DNA of 64,000 nt from Paenibacillus puerhi (GTDB lineage: Bacteria > Bacillota > Bacilli > Paenibacillales > NBRC-103111). Where the stretch lies: contig NZ_WUWM01000014.1 in assembly GCF_009846885.1 (NCBI RefSeq), forward strand, positions 62,001 through 126,000, read 5' to 3'. Below, piece by piece: positions 35,855 through 43,658 of this stretch. Under the pieces are notes generated by a model. That model did no database searches and had not been told where the DNA came from. It saw nothing but the letters and a program-made list of their open reading frames with translations. The position numbers and the translations under genes were made by a program. Position 1 is the first letter of the stretch, and every line of letters starts with the position of its first letter.

Positions 35855-36163
35855 TCCGAACGACTCTCTGAACGCCAGGGCCACCGCCGCCTGCCCGACG
35901 CCCCAAAGGGCAGCGATATCGGCGCTCACCTGCTCGTCGAACCAGTCCGCGAGCAGTTTTCGATTGCTTCCGTTCTCCGCAATATAAGGGAGATTAGCCA
36001 TCACCTTGCGGAAATAAAGCTCGTCGCCTTCGCGGATCTGTTCGGGCGTGATATACCCGCCGAGCCTCTTGCGGGCGCGGTACAGCTCGCGGCTGCAGGT
36101 GCGCCGTATTTGCCGGGCCGAGGGCAGCGGCTTCTGATGCTTCATGCGATTTCCCGGATTCAT
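35849..36163 (-). CDS. Conserved-looking hypothetical protein, 104 residues
   Basis: An AAGGAGTGG site lies about 11 nt before ATG. Basic N-terminus (KHQKPLPSARQIRRTCSRELYRARKRLGG), then YITPEQIREGDELYFRKVMANLPYIAENGSNRKLLADWFDEQV. It looks helical and soluble with well-ordered motifs, so it is likely a real gene, but no family is recognised. It stands alone with a strong terminator. Confidence 0.7.
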   Translation of the reverse strand: MNPGNRMKHQKPLPSARQIRRTCSRELYRARKRLGGYITPEQIREGDELYFRKVMANLPYIAENGSNRKLLADWFDEQVSADIAALWGVGQAAVALAFRESFGG

Positions 36164-36254
36164 GCGGTTGCCCCACTCCTTTCCTGCATTATGCTATGCG
36201 GGAGATGGAGATGGGGTACCGCCCAGCCTGCCGATTCCTGGTTCGCTTGACGGT

Positions 36255-36713
36255 TTAGTCTGCGACGACCACGTATCCGATCATAGGACCGTTATGGGCC
36301 GCATCCGGGTGGGCCAGACAGATAAGCCGGTAGATCCCCGATTGATCCGCATGGAAGGTGACCACCGTTTCCTGTCCCTTCTTTACCTCGCCCTTGATGT
36401 TCAATCCCTCGATCACAAACGGATGGCTGGCTCCGTTAATTCCCCGGATAGTAAGCCGGACATGATCTCCTCTCTTGACATACACCGTTCCGGGATCCCA
36501 CCGGTAGGCCTCGATTTCGCCGCCGTTCTTGTCGGTTGACTTGAATTCCCCGGTCACCATATGAAGGGTCCGTTCGACGGCTGGCGGCGCAACCGCCGCG
36601 CAAATCTTGTCCCGCTCCCAGAACAAATAAGCGGCTCCGGCGAGCAGGATAGCAGCAGCCCCCACCTTGACGGCCTTCAGCCAGCTCGGTCGGATTACTA
36701 TAATTCGGGTCAC
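36255..36713 (-). CDS. Membrane-anchored cupredoxin-like protein
   Basis: GTG 36713 fits the AAGGAGG site (9 nt), while the ATG at 36719 would leave only 3 nt. A single N-terminal helix (VGAAAILLAGAAYLFW) exports and anchors it. The following 110 residues form a beta-sandwich: VYVKRGDHVRLTIRGINGASHPFVIEG supplies one His ligand, and YRLICLAHPDAAHNGPMIG supplies Cys, two His and Met, the pattern of a type 1 copper site. It probably carries electrons or copper outside the membrane. It is monocistronic, in a run of minus-strand genes. Confidence 0.85.
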   Translation of the reverse strand: MTRIIVIRPSWLKAVKVGAAAILLAGAAYLFWERDKICAAVAPPAVERTLHMVTGEFKSTDKNGGEIEAYRWDPGTVYVKRGDHVRLTIRGINGASHPFVIEGLNIKGEVKKGQETVVTFHADQSGIYRLICLAHPDAAHNGPMIGYVVVAD

Positions 36714-36864
36714 GCGCATACGCCTCCTTGCAGGAAATAATAACGGTTATCCTCATGCTTATGCGGAAGCCTGTCTGAACATGCCGCCGGCTTGTACGTG
36801 CAGCACCGAATGAGCGAAGAAGGTGGAGCCGGAAGAGGCCGGGCCGAATCCCGCCTCCATGACC

Positions 36865-36900
36865 AAAAGCCCGGAAGCCGCACTTAGCGGACCGGGCTCT
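36865..36900 (-). terminator. Terminator of the MarR-MFS operon
   Basis: On the minus strand AGCCCGG (36898-36892) pairs with CCGGGCT (36874-36868), with an inner stem of the loop (CCGC/GCGG), followed by TTTTGG. Confidence 0.8.
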
Positions 36901-36914
36901 TGAAGCAGTTCGGT

Positions 36915-38210
36915 TTATGAGCTTGGATCAGATAGGGCTTCCCCGCGGAATCTGGCTTCCAGCAGCAGCGTAACCCCGTAGATGAGCAGGAACAGGAGCA
37001 TGGTAAGCGCCGACATCCGGTACATCCAGGCGTATCCGTTCCCGGCGGCAAGCCCGCCAAGCAGCAGAGAGCCCAGGGCGATGCCCAGATCGATCGAGTT
37101 GTAGAAGGCGGCATTGGCGGAGCCGCGCCGCTCGGGGCGGACCGATTTGACCATCCATGCCTGCAGCGAGGGCTGCAGCATGCCGTAGCCGGTGCCATAG
37201 CAGAGCGCCGAGACAATCAGCCCGGTGAGTCCATGCGTATAGGATAAGCTGATGAGTCCGATCATGACGAGTACGGCCGCAGGAGGCAGCACCGCCCGGT
37301 GACCGCGCTTGTCGAACATTCGGCCTGCAAAGGGGCGAACGAGCACGACAGCTGCGGCATTGAACAGGAAAAACCAGCCGACGTTGGTCAAATTCGCTTC
37401 CTTCCCATACAGAACGAGGAAGCTGATGAGGCCGCCGTAAGTAAACGACAGCATCATGCTCAGCAGGAACGGCATCAGCATGTCCCGGCTGATGGGCAGC
37501 TTGCCGCTGCGAGCAGCCTCCTCCGCTTGGGAAGGGGCGGCTGCCGGTCGCCGCGAAGGCGACGATGCTTCCGTCTGTGCCGCTGTATCCCCGGATGCCG
37601 CAATAGCCTCCGAGCCGGCGTGTGATGGAGAACGCTTCGTGCGGATGCCAAAAACCAGAGGTACGATCAGCACGCCCAGCACGGTGGCCGCAAGTATGAG
37701 GGTGCCGAAGCCGTAAGCGTCATACAGCCACAGTCCGATCAGCGGCGCAAGGGCCATGGAGAAGCCGGATGACAGACCGAAGTACCCCATGCCCTCGCCG
37801 ATGCGCTTCATCGGGATAATATCCGATACCATCGTCCCATAAGTCGTACTGGCTACGCCGAAGCCTACCCCGTAGACGAGACGGATGGCCAGAAACAGCA
37901 GGAACGTACCTGCGGCATAGAAGCTGGTCGTGGCCAGAACATACAAGGCGAGCCCGACCAGCAAAATCGCCAGCCGCGGTCCCGCCTTCAACAGACGTCC
38001 GGTAAAGAGCCGGGCGACGATAGCCGTCAACGCGAAGAGACTGATGACAAGACTGACGGCGAACTCGTTGGCGCCGAATGCCTCCGTGACATAGGAGGGA
38101 AGCACCGGGGTGATCATCTGGAGGTTCAGATAGAGCAGCATATTGCTCAGCGTCAGCAGAATGAAGCCGCGGGTCCATAACCGCGGCTTGGTAGAAGGGG
38201 AGGGGGTCAT
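36915..38210 (-). CDS. MFS transporter (drug-efflux type)
   Basis: 431 residues with 12 predicted helices and a long charged central loop (SHAGSEAIAASGDTAAQTEASSP region, about 196-240). The N-terminal helix pair has PVLPSYVTEAFGANEFAVSLVIS and VARLFTGRLLKAG (a motif A-like loop), and RLVYGVGFGVASTTYGTMVSDIIP. It resembles YfhI/YwoG-like bacillary efflux pumps. The start codon overlaps the MarR stop by 4 bp (38207-38210), so it is cotranscribed with its presumed regulator. Substrate unknown. Confidence 0.92.
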   Translation of the reverse strand: MTPSPSTKPRLWTRGFILLTLSNMLLYLNLQMITPVLPSYVTEAFGANEFAVSLVISLFALTAIVARLFTGRLLKAGPRLAILLVGLALYVLATTSFYAAGTFLLFLAIRLVYGVGFGVASTTYGTMVSDIIPMKRIGEGMGYFGLSSGFSMALAPLIGLWLYDAYGFGTLILAATVLGVLIVPLVFGIRTKRSPSHAGSEAIAASGDTAAQTEASSPSRRPAAAPSQAEEAARSGKLPISRDMLMPFLLSMMLSFTYGGLISFLVLYGKEANLTNVGWFFLFNAAAVVLVRPFAGRMFDKRGHRAVLPPAAVLVMIGLISLSYTHGLTGLIVSALCYGTGYGMLQPSLQAWMVKSVRPERRGSANAAFYNSIDLGIALGSLLLGGLAAGNGYAWMYRMSALTMLLFLLIYGVTLLLEARFRGEALSDPSS

Positions 38211-38662
38211 GGGCGGTCACCCTCTCCCAGCAGCAGATCCAGGCGGGCCTGAAGCCTAAGATGCATCTGACGGAACCGCTCCAGCTCGTCGCTGTCCGTG
38301 TCCCCGAAAATATCTTGAAGCGTAGCCTGCTCGAGCGGGATCAGCACCTCCAGCCGGTCGCGTCCCAGCTTCGTCAGATAGACCTGAAAGGCCCGGCGGT
38401 CCGTCGGGCTCGTCTCCTTGCGGATCAGCTCCTTGCGGAGCAGGCAATCCAGAATCCGCGCGGTTGTCGGCTGATCCTTGACCGTCCGGGCGGCGATTTC
38501 CTTCTGGCTGATCCCGTCGGTTTCATAGAGCCGGCACAGGACGGAGAACTGCTCTGTCGTTATGTCATAGTCCTTGAGACGTGAGGATAGAAGATTGACC
38601 ATCTTTCGGTGCGTCTGACCGATGATAAAGCCGATGGATAAAGAGAATGGTTCTGGCTGCAT
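38207..38662 (-). CDS. MarR-family repressor
   Basis: 151 residues with the MarR winged helix: ITTEQFSVLCRLYETDGISQKEIAARTVKDQPTTARILDCLLRKELIRKETSPTDRRAFQVYLT, which includes the wing (DRRAF). AGAGGTGA precedes ATG. It is first gene of the operon with the MFS pump and has a promoter with a perfect palindrome directly upstream, so it probably autoregulates and is released by a drug-like ligand. Confidence 0.94.
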   Translation of the reverse strand: MQPEPFSLSIGFIIGQTHRKMVNLLSSRLKDYDITTEQFSVLCRLYETDGISQKEIAARTVKDQPTTARILDCLLRKELIRKETSPTDRRAFQVYLTKLGRDRLEVLIPLEQATLQDIFGDTDSDELERFRQMHLRLQARLDLLLGEGDRP

Positions 38663-38683
38663 AAGTCACCTCTGGCTGTATAA

Positions 38684-38718
38684 TTAGTTGTTATGACAAT
38701 TATATGCCTAACAACTAA
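38684..38718. promoter_or_regulatory. MarR-type operator (long inverted repeat)
   Basis: TTAGTTGTTA (38684-38693) is the exact inverse of TAACAACTAA (38709-38718), with a 15-nt centre. It overlaps the -10 and most of the spacer of the MarR promoter. Confidence 0.88.
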
Positions 38719-38727
38719 AATTGTAAA
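38699..38727 (-). promoter_or_regulatory. Sigma-A promoter of the MarR-MFS operon
   Basis: On the minus strand: -35 TTTACA (38727-38722), 17-nt spacer, -10 TATAAT (38704-38699). The operator arms lie on both sides of the -10. Confidence 0.85.
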
Positions 38728-38801
38728 TGCCCAGCCCTGGATAACCTAAGAGAAGCCGAGGACTCATGGACGAGCGATCCCCATGCAGCCGACTTAGCCG
38801 G

Positions 38802-39296
38802 CTACAGCCAGCGCTGGGGGTATCGGCGGCCGCACGCCTTATGATACGCCCAGGCTGCAGCTACAATAAGCGCGGCCCCCAGAAGGGCAGGCGTCCACAG
38901 GAAGCTCCAGGCTGCCCCGCCCAGCATAACGACCAGCGGATCGGCGCCTGCGGGCGGATGCAGCGTGCCGGTCTGCTGCATCAGCACGATGGCGAGGCCT
39001 ACGCCTAGTGCCGCGGACCAGGGCTGCAGGCCGGCCGTATGCAGCAGGACAAGCCCGATGACGGTGCTGAGCGCATGTCCGCCCACGACATTGCGGGGCT
39101 GAGCGAGAGGGCTGTCCGGCAAGGCGAAGACCAGAACGCAGCTAGCCCCTAGAGGAGCCATCAGCAGCGGCCAATCGGTCCAGGAGCCGAGCTGGAGGAC
39201 GGCCAGCACGGCGACAAATGCGCCGGCACCCGGGCCGAGAGCGGCAAGTGTCCGTCGCAGCCGGGCGGGCATGGGATAACGGGTAATGGGGTTCAT
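38802..39296 (-). CDS. HPP-family membrane protein
   Basis: 164 residues, about four membrane helices, with the defining LHPPAGADPLVVMLGG motif in the third. Starts with AAGGAGC 7 nt before ATG. HPP proteins have been linked to nitrite transport in plastids and cyanobacteria, but the bacterial function is poorly known. It is divergent from a LysR-family gene at 39430, which is probably its regulator. Confidence 0.9.
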   Translation of the reverse strand: MNPITRYPMPARLRRTLAALGPGAGAFVAVLAVLQLGSWTDWPLLMAPLGASCVLVFALPDSPLAQPRNVVGGHALSTVIGLVLLHTAGLQPWSAALGVGLAIVLMQQTGTLHPPAGADPLVVMLGGAAWSFLWTPALLGAALIVAAAWAYHKACGRRYPQRWL

Positions 39297-39392
39297 CGGT
39301 TGTACGCTCCTTTTTGAGGTCCATTTTAGAGTAGAGAACGTTCTGAAGGCATGGTATCATGAGAATGACTCATTTGAATAATGAATGTTTTC

Positions 39393-39405
39393 GATGATAT
39401 ACATC
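39393..39405. promoter_or_regulatory. Possible LysR-type operator between HPP and LysR genes
   Basis: GATG-ATATA-CATC, an interrupted dyad 25 bp before the LysR start. LysR boxes have this sort of short dyad, but the match is loose. Confidence 0.4.
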
Positions 39406-39429
39406 AGATAATGAAATGGGTGTTGAGCC

Positions 39430-40335
39430 ATGCTGGATCGGTTGGAAGGACGCTTTTTTCGTACATTTATCACGGTGCTTGAGGAGGGGGGCATCGGCAG
39501 GGCTGCGGAGAAGCTGGGCTATGTGCAGTCCACCGTTACCACCCAGATCCGGGTGCTGGAAGAATCGGTCGGCCGCAAGCTGTTCGACCGGCTTCCGCGC
39601 GGAGTGGAGCCCACGGAGGCGGGCCGCAAGCTGGCGGCTTACGCTTATCGCTTTCTGGAGCTGGGAACGGAGCTTGCGGAAGGCATGGCCGGCGAGGGAG
39701 AGCCGCAGGGAATCGTCCGGCTGAGGGTGCTGGAATCCTTCGCCGCCGCCTGCCTATGGGAGCCTCTTCAAACCTTTATGGCCCGGTATGAACAGATCGA
39801 GGTTCTGATCGACAGCGGTTTTCAGACCGATACGGTCGAGGCGCTGCGCGAGCGGCGTATCGAGCTTGGACTGATTCCCGGCGACCCGGGGCAGCCGGAT
39901 GTCGACTTCCTGCCCGTCTCCGAGGATGAGCTGGTATGGATCGCGTCCCCGGCTTTGGCTGCCCGGCTCGCAGGGGGCGGCTCCTCTGCTTGGGAGGGCG
40001 TACGGCTGATCGGGTTCGGGCCGCGCTGCCTGTACACGACGGAGGCGGAGGCGGCGATCGTCCGCCTCGGGGTTCCGGTCTCGCTGAGAGCGGAATTCGC
40101 TTCGCTGGAGATGATCGTAAAGGCCGTCCGGAGCGGCTGGGGCATGGCCTTCCTCCCTCTGTCCGGCGTTCGGCGGGAGCTGGCGGATGGCCGGCTGGCG
40201 GTCTGTGAGGACCTGGGACGTCAAGCCTTCAGTCATGGACTTGTCCGGTTGAGAAGGAGGGTGCCGTCCAGACCCGCCGAGCTGCTGTATGCGCATATAG
40301 CCGGATGCGGTCTGAACAAGCTTGTGATAGAATAG
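39430..40335 (+). CDS. LysR-family transcriptional regulator
   Basis: 301 residues. The N-terminal winged helix is canonical: TFITVLEEGGIGRAAEKLGYVQSTVTTQIRVLEESVGRKLFDRLPRGVEPTEAGRKL. The C-terminal two lobes (90-300) form the effector-binding domain (EVLIDSGFQTDTVEALRERRIELGLIPG). Its ribosome-binding site is weak. It is divergent from the HPP gene, the usual LysR arrangement, which implies it senses something tied to HPP transport. Confidence 0.93.
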   Translation: MLDRLEGRFFRTFITVLEEGGIGRAAEKLGYVQSTVTTQIRVLEESVGRKLFDRLPRGVEPTEAGRKLAAYAYRFLELGTELAEGMAGEGEPQGIVRLRVLESFAAACLWEPLQTFMARYEQIEVLIDSGFQTDTVEALRERRIELGLIPGDPGQPDVDFLPVSEDELVWIASPALAARLAGGGSSAWEGVRLIGFGPRCLYTTEAEAAIVRLGVPVSLRAEFASLEMIVKAVRSGWGMAFLPLSGVRRELADGRLAVCEDLGRQAFSHGLVRLRRRVPSRPAELLYAHIAGCGLNKLVIE

Positions 40336-40424
40336 AATGGGCTCTTGGGATATGACATAATATTCCAAGGGCATAAGGAGTTCATAGATGAAATTGGAAG
40401 AGGAAAGGGAGAGACGGTACAATT

Positions 40425-41588
40425 ATGAGCGAGCTGCTGCACCAATGGATTCAATCGGCGCTTTCCTTCATTGAAGGACTAGGCGTGTGGGGAATCCTGC
40501 TTGGACTTATGCTGGAGGTGATTCCAAGCGAGATTGTGCTGGCCTATGGCGGGTATCTCGTATCCCGCGGCGAAGTATCCCTTATGGGCGCGATCATATT
40601 CGGGACCATCGGGTGCTTGCTTCAGCAGTTGATCCTGTACGGTCTTGGCCGTTACGGCGGTCGTCCCGTGCTTGACAAGTTCGGCAAATATTTGCATCTA
40701 AAGAAAAAACATCTGGACACAGCGGAAAACTGGTTCAACCGTTACGGACCCGGCATGGTGTTTCTTGCCCGCTTCGTGCCGGTGCTTCGGCAGGCGATCT
40801 CCATCCCCGCGGGCATGGCCCGTATGCGGCTCACTGTGTTTTTATTCTATACGACGCTGGGGACGATTCCTTGGGCGATCCTCTTCGTCTATCTCGGGCG
40901 GTCGCTCGGCAACAATTGGGAGCAGATCGATACATTAGCAGGCCCTTATGTCAAACCGCTGCTGTACGGTGCACTGGTCTTGGCCGTGCTTTACGCGATA
41001 TGGAAATGGCTGCTCCGGCGCTCCGCCCGCCGTCTTACAAAGACGGCAACGCCTCAGACGCCGCTTGACGGCCTTCATGATGGCCGAGCCCAAGCGACCA
41101 GCGGCGTCGCCCAGCAGCTCAATTACATAGGCGGAGCCTATCATGTGCTGCATGGCAGACGGGTCAAGGGCAGCGGAAGTCCCCAGGAGATCGACCATCT
41201 CGTTATCGGTCCTAACGGCGTCTTTCATATCGATGCCAACCCATGGTCGGGGGAGATCCGCTTCGAGGACCAGGCCCCGGGAGCGAACCCGCCGGAGGTC
41301 GCAGCGGCCGGCGACGGAGAGAAGGGCCGTATCGATCCGACGGCTCCCTTATACCGTTATGAGTTTGTGATCAAGGAGCTGCTGCGGCAGCATAAGGTTC
41401 GTGCGGACGTGGTCGGCATCGTCTGCTTCACGCATCCGAACAGCCGACTGATCGGCGCAAGCAAAGCATTCGCGGCACTGAAGGCGGATCAGCTGGTGCC
41501 TTATATTAAAAACTACCGCCCGACACGGACGCTAAGTCCCGCTGATGTCGCTTCGATCGAGCGCATCCTCCGCGAGAACAGCGAATAG
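40425..41588 (+). CDS. DedA-family membrane protein fused to a NERD domain
   Basis: 387 residues. The N-terminal 200 are a DedA/VTT (SNARE-associated) domain: LGLMLEVIPSEIVLAYGGYLVSRG, then FGTIGCLLQQLILYGLGRYGG and the signature VFLARFVPVLRQAISIPAGMARM, with a Gly-x-x-x-Arg-like region. DedA proteins act as lipid scramblases or flippases for undecaprenyl phosphate or phosphatidylethanolamine. Residues 225-385 are a NERD (nuclease-related) domain: LNYIGGAYHVLHGRR, SPQEIDHLVIGPNGVFHIDANPW, then VVGIVCFTHPN. The linker holds the fusion together in frame. NERD belongs to the restriction-like fold, but catalysis is not certain. See findings. Confidence 0.88.
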   Translation: MSELLHQWIQSALSFIEGLGVWGILLGLMLEVIPSEIVLAYGGYLVSRGEVSLMGAIIFGTIGCLLQQLILYGLGRYGGRPVLDKFGKYLHLKKKHLDTAENWFNRYGPGMVFLARFVPVLRQAISIPAGMARMRLTVFLFYTTLGTIPWAILFVYLGRSLGNNWEQIDTLAGPYVKPLLYGALVLAVLYAIWKWLLRRSARRLTKTATPQTPLDGLHDGRAQATSGVAQQLNYIGGAYHVLHGRRVKGSGSPQEIDHLVIGPNGVFHIDANPWSGEIRFEDQAPGANPPEVAAAGDGEKGRIDPTAPLYRYEFVIKELLRQHKVRADVVGIVCFTHPNSRLIGASKAFAALKADQLVPYIKNYRPTRTLSPADVASIERILRENSE

Positions 41589-41700
41589 GGCGGCTGCTAA
41601 GCGCTGGCTGCTCCTTTCGGTAACGCAGGATTGGAGCGCCAGCGTATTTTTTGGTACAATAAGCCCTAGCAAGCAGTCTGAAGGAGGATGAAAGAGAACC

Positions 41701-42267
41701 ATGAGCAAAAATTTGAGCAGCAAGCTGAATAAGGGCTTGTCGCCTGAGCAGTTCATCGGCGCCATGACCAAAAATCAGGACAAATTCAACGAATGGTATG
41801 AAGCGTTCACGTGGGCGGACGAAGCGGACAAGGAATTTTTCGAATCGTTGAATAACCGCGATGACCTGCGCTGCCTGATCCTGGCGGCCGACTGGTGCGG
41901 AGATGTTATCCGCAACGTGCCTGCCGTGCTGCGCGCTTTGGAAATATCGGGAATCCCGACGGAGTTCCTGATCAAGGAAGAGCATCCCGACGTGATGGCC
42001 CAGTTTCTGACGATGGGCGGAGAGGCGATTCCGGTCGTGATCTTCACCGATTTCAGCGGCTTCGTACTGGGACATTGGGGGCCGCGGCCGGCTCACGTAC
42101 AGGCGGTTATGAACCAGTTCAAGCTAGAAAATCCGGACCGTGAAGCGCCGGACTACCAGGATAAGATCAAGGTTGCCCGCGAGGAAATGGGACGCCAGTA
42201 CGGAGAAGGCACCGGCTACCAAGCTGTGATCGTCAAAGAACTCCGCGACCTGCTGTCCACGTTCTAG
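41701..42267 (+). CDS. Thioredoxin-fold protein without a CxxC motif
   Basis: 188 residues. The middle is a thioredoxin fold (LRCLILAADWCGDVIRNVPAVLRAL, then GGEAIPVVIFTDFSGFVLGHWGPRPA with the cis-Pro in AIP), close to the Thioredoxin_9 group. Where thioredoxins have WCxxC this has WCGDVI, so only one Cys remains and classical disulfide exchange is unlikely. AAGGAGG lies about 12 nt before ATG. The next gene starts 4 bp downstream and is likely cotranscribed. Confidence 0.85.
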   Translation: MSKNLSSKLNKGLSPEQFIGAMTKNQDKFNEWYEAFTWADEADKEFFESLNNRDDLRCLILAADWCGDVIRNVPAVLRALEISGIPTEFLIKEEHPDVMAQFLTMGGEAIPVVIFTDFSGFVLGHWGPRPAHVQAVMNQFKLENPDREAPDYQDKIKVAREEMGRQYGEGTGYQAVIVKELRDLLSTF

Positions 42268-42271
42268 GCCG

Positions 42272-42913
42272 ATGACCGAACAACTGCAGCCTCTCAAAGT
42301 AGAAGTGTTTCAGCTGGGGCCGATTCAGACGAACGCCTATCTGCTGACGGTTCCCGGCGAACAGAAGGGCATCGTCATCGATCCGGGGATGAATCCCGGC
42401 CCGCTGCTGAAGCGTGTCGCGGATCTAGAGATCGAAGCCATCCTGCTGACGCATGCTCACTTCGATCATATCGGCGGCGTGGACGAGCTGCGCAAGGCCA
42501 AGGGCTGCCCCGTTTATGTGCATGATGCCGAGGCGGATTGGCTTACGGATCCGAAGCGCAACGGCTCGGCCCGTTGGCCGGAGCTGGGCGCCTTGATTGC
42601 CACGGACCCGGCCGAATACGCGCTGGACGACCGCCAACAGCTGAAGCTGCTGGGCCGTACGTTCCAGGTGATGCACACGCCGGGCCATTCGCCGGGCAGC
42701 GTCAGCATCCTGCACGGGAATCTGCTGTTCGGCGGCGACGTGCTGTTCCGCATGTCGGTCGGCCGCACGGATCTGCCGGGCGGCAGCCAGCGCGACCTGA
42801 TGGATTCCATCCATGGGAAGCTGTTCGAGCTGCCTGACGACACGGTCGTTTATTCGGGGCACGGCCCGAAGACGACGATCGGCTATGAACGCGAGCATAA
42901 TCCGTATGTCTAG
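42272..42913 (+). CDS. Metallo-beta-lactamase-fold hydrolase (glyoxalase II/YqgX-like)
   Basis: 213 residues. Metal-binding motif LTHAHFDHIGGVDEL (HxHxDH), then HTPGHSPGSVSILHG, GDVLFRMSVGRTDLPGG and the end VYSGHGPKTTIGYEREHNP. The order is that of the YqgX/GloB-like subgroup, which hydrolyses thioesters such as S-lactoylglutathione or bacillithiol conjugates. Begins 4 bp after the thioredoxin-like gene and is translated without an obvious ribosome-binding site, probably by coupling. Strong terminator follows. Confidence 0.92.
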   Translation: MTEQLQPLKVEVFQLGPIQTNAYLLTVPGEQKGIVIDPGMNPGPLLKRVADLEIEAILLTHAHFDHIGGVDELRKAKGCPVYVHDAEADWLTDPKRNGSARWPELGALIATDPAEYALDDRQQLKLLGRTFQVMHTPGHSPGSVSILHGNLLFGGDVLFRMSVGRTDLPGGSQRDLMDSIHGKLFELPDDTVVYSGHGPKTTIGYEREHNPYV

Positions 42914-42919
42914 AAAAGG

Positions 42920-42962
42920 AAGCCCGGAGGGGCGGCATTAGCCGTCTTCTCCGGGCTTTTTT
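42920..42962 (+). terminator. Rho-independent terminator after MBL-fold gene
   Basis: AGCCCGGA (42921-42928) pairs with TCCGGGCT (42950-42957), with an inner stem of GGC/GCC in the loop, followed by five or six T. Confidence 0.92.
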
Positions 42963-43133
42963 GGCATAAGGGGGACAGCAGCGTACAGGCTTTTGCTGTA
43001 TCAGGGCGGACGTCTATTTTGCCCGAAAATGGGTGAATACCGTGTTCGGCATAGGTAAGACACCATAGACTGGTGTTGTGTTCGATGCAAAAACACAGGG
43101 ATCATCGCCCGAAGCAAGCCGGGCAGCGAAGGA

Positions 43134-43167
43134 CGAAAGCCCTCCCCTCCGCGGGGCCGGGCTTTCG
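43134..43167 (+). promoter_or_regulatory. 5'-leader hairpin before the His-rich gene
   Basis: CGAAAGCCC (43134-43142) pairs with GGGCTTTCG (43159-43167), with a further CCCC/GGGG stem in the loop. It ends 9 bp before the ribosome-binding site (AGGTG region), so it could be a stability or translational-control element. Confidence 0.5.
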
Positions 43168-43192
43168 CAAAATCCACGGAGGTGTCCATCTT

Positions 43193-43489
43193 ATGGAAAA
43201 GGTTTACCCGATGATGCAGAGCCCTATGAATATGCCCCTGCCGAATGTCGCGCCTGCCGCCGTTTCTCCGGCAGCCGTGCAGCCGCCTATGTACGGCGCG
43301 CCGATCAATGTTCATGCCAGCTATGAGGAAATCAACATCTACGCGCCCAAGAAGCACGATCATCATCACCATCACCACATGCCTGCCGCCGTTGCGCATT
43401 CCTGTGCGGCCCCGCGCTTGAATGCGGGAGCTATCCTGGTTCTGTACATTCTGCTCGTCATCATCTTGCGCAGCTTCCCGCGCTATTAA
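43193..43489 (+). CDS. His-rich, YjcZ-like small membrane protein (putative sporulation protein)
   Basis: 98 residues, ATG 43193 after GGAGGTG by about 8 nt. Pro/Ala/Met-rich N-terminus, then a tract of seven His in eight residues (HDHHHHHH, near 63-70), and a C-terminal membrane helix (AGAILVLYILLVIILRSF) that resembles the GFALIVVLFILL-type tail of YjcZ sporulation proteins. The resemblance to YjcZ rests on that tail only. The His tract may bind metal. It is a short protein with no partner genes, in the usual setting of mother-cell coat-associated peptides. Function not established. Confidence 0.7.
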   Translation: MEKVYPMMQSPMNMPLPNVAPAAVSPAAVQPPMYGAPINVHASYEEINIYAPKKHDHHHHHHMPAAVAHSCAAPRLNAGAILVLYILLVIILRSFPRY

Positions 43490-43658
43490 TCGGCTGACCC
43501 TGAGCCGCGTGCAGGCCCTGGCCCCTACGGGCTAGGCGTGCCCTTAGGGCGCAGCGGCGGGTCACAAGGCTCCCGCAGATGGCGGTACTCCCCGATCACT
43601 GCAGGGAGCCTTGGGGAAGGTAAGGACGATAACGTCAGGCGTTAGACAGGAAGAAGGT

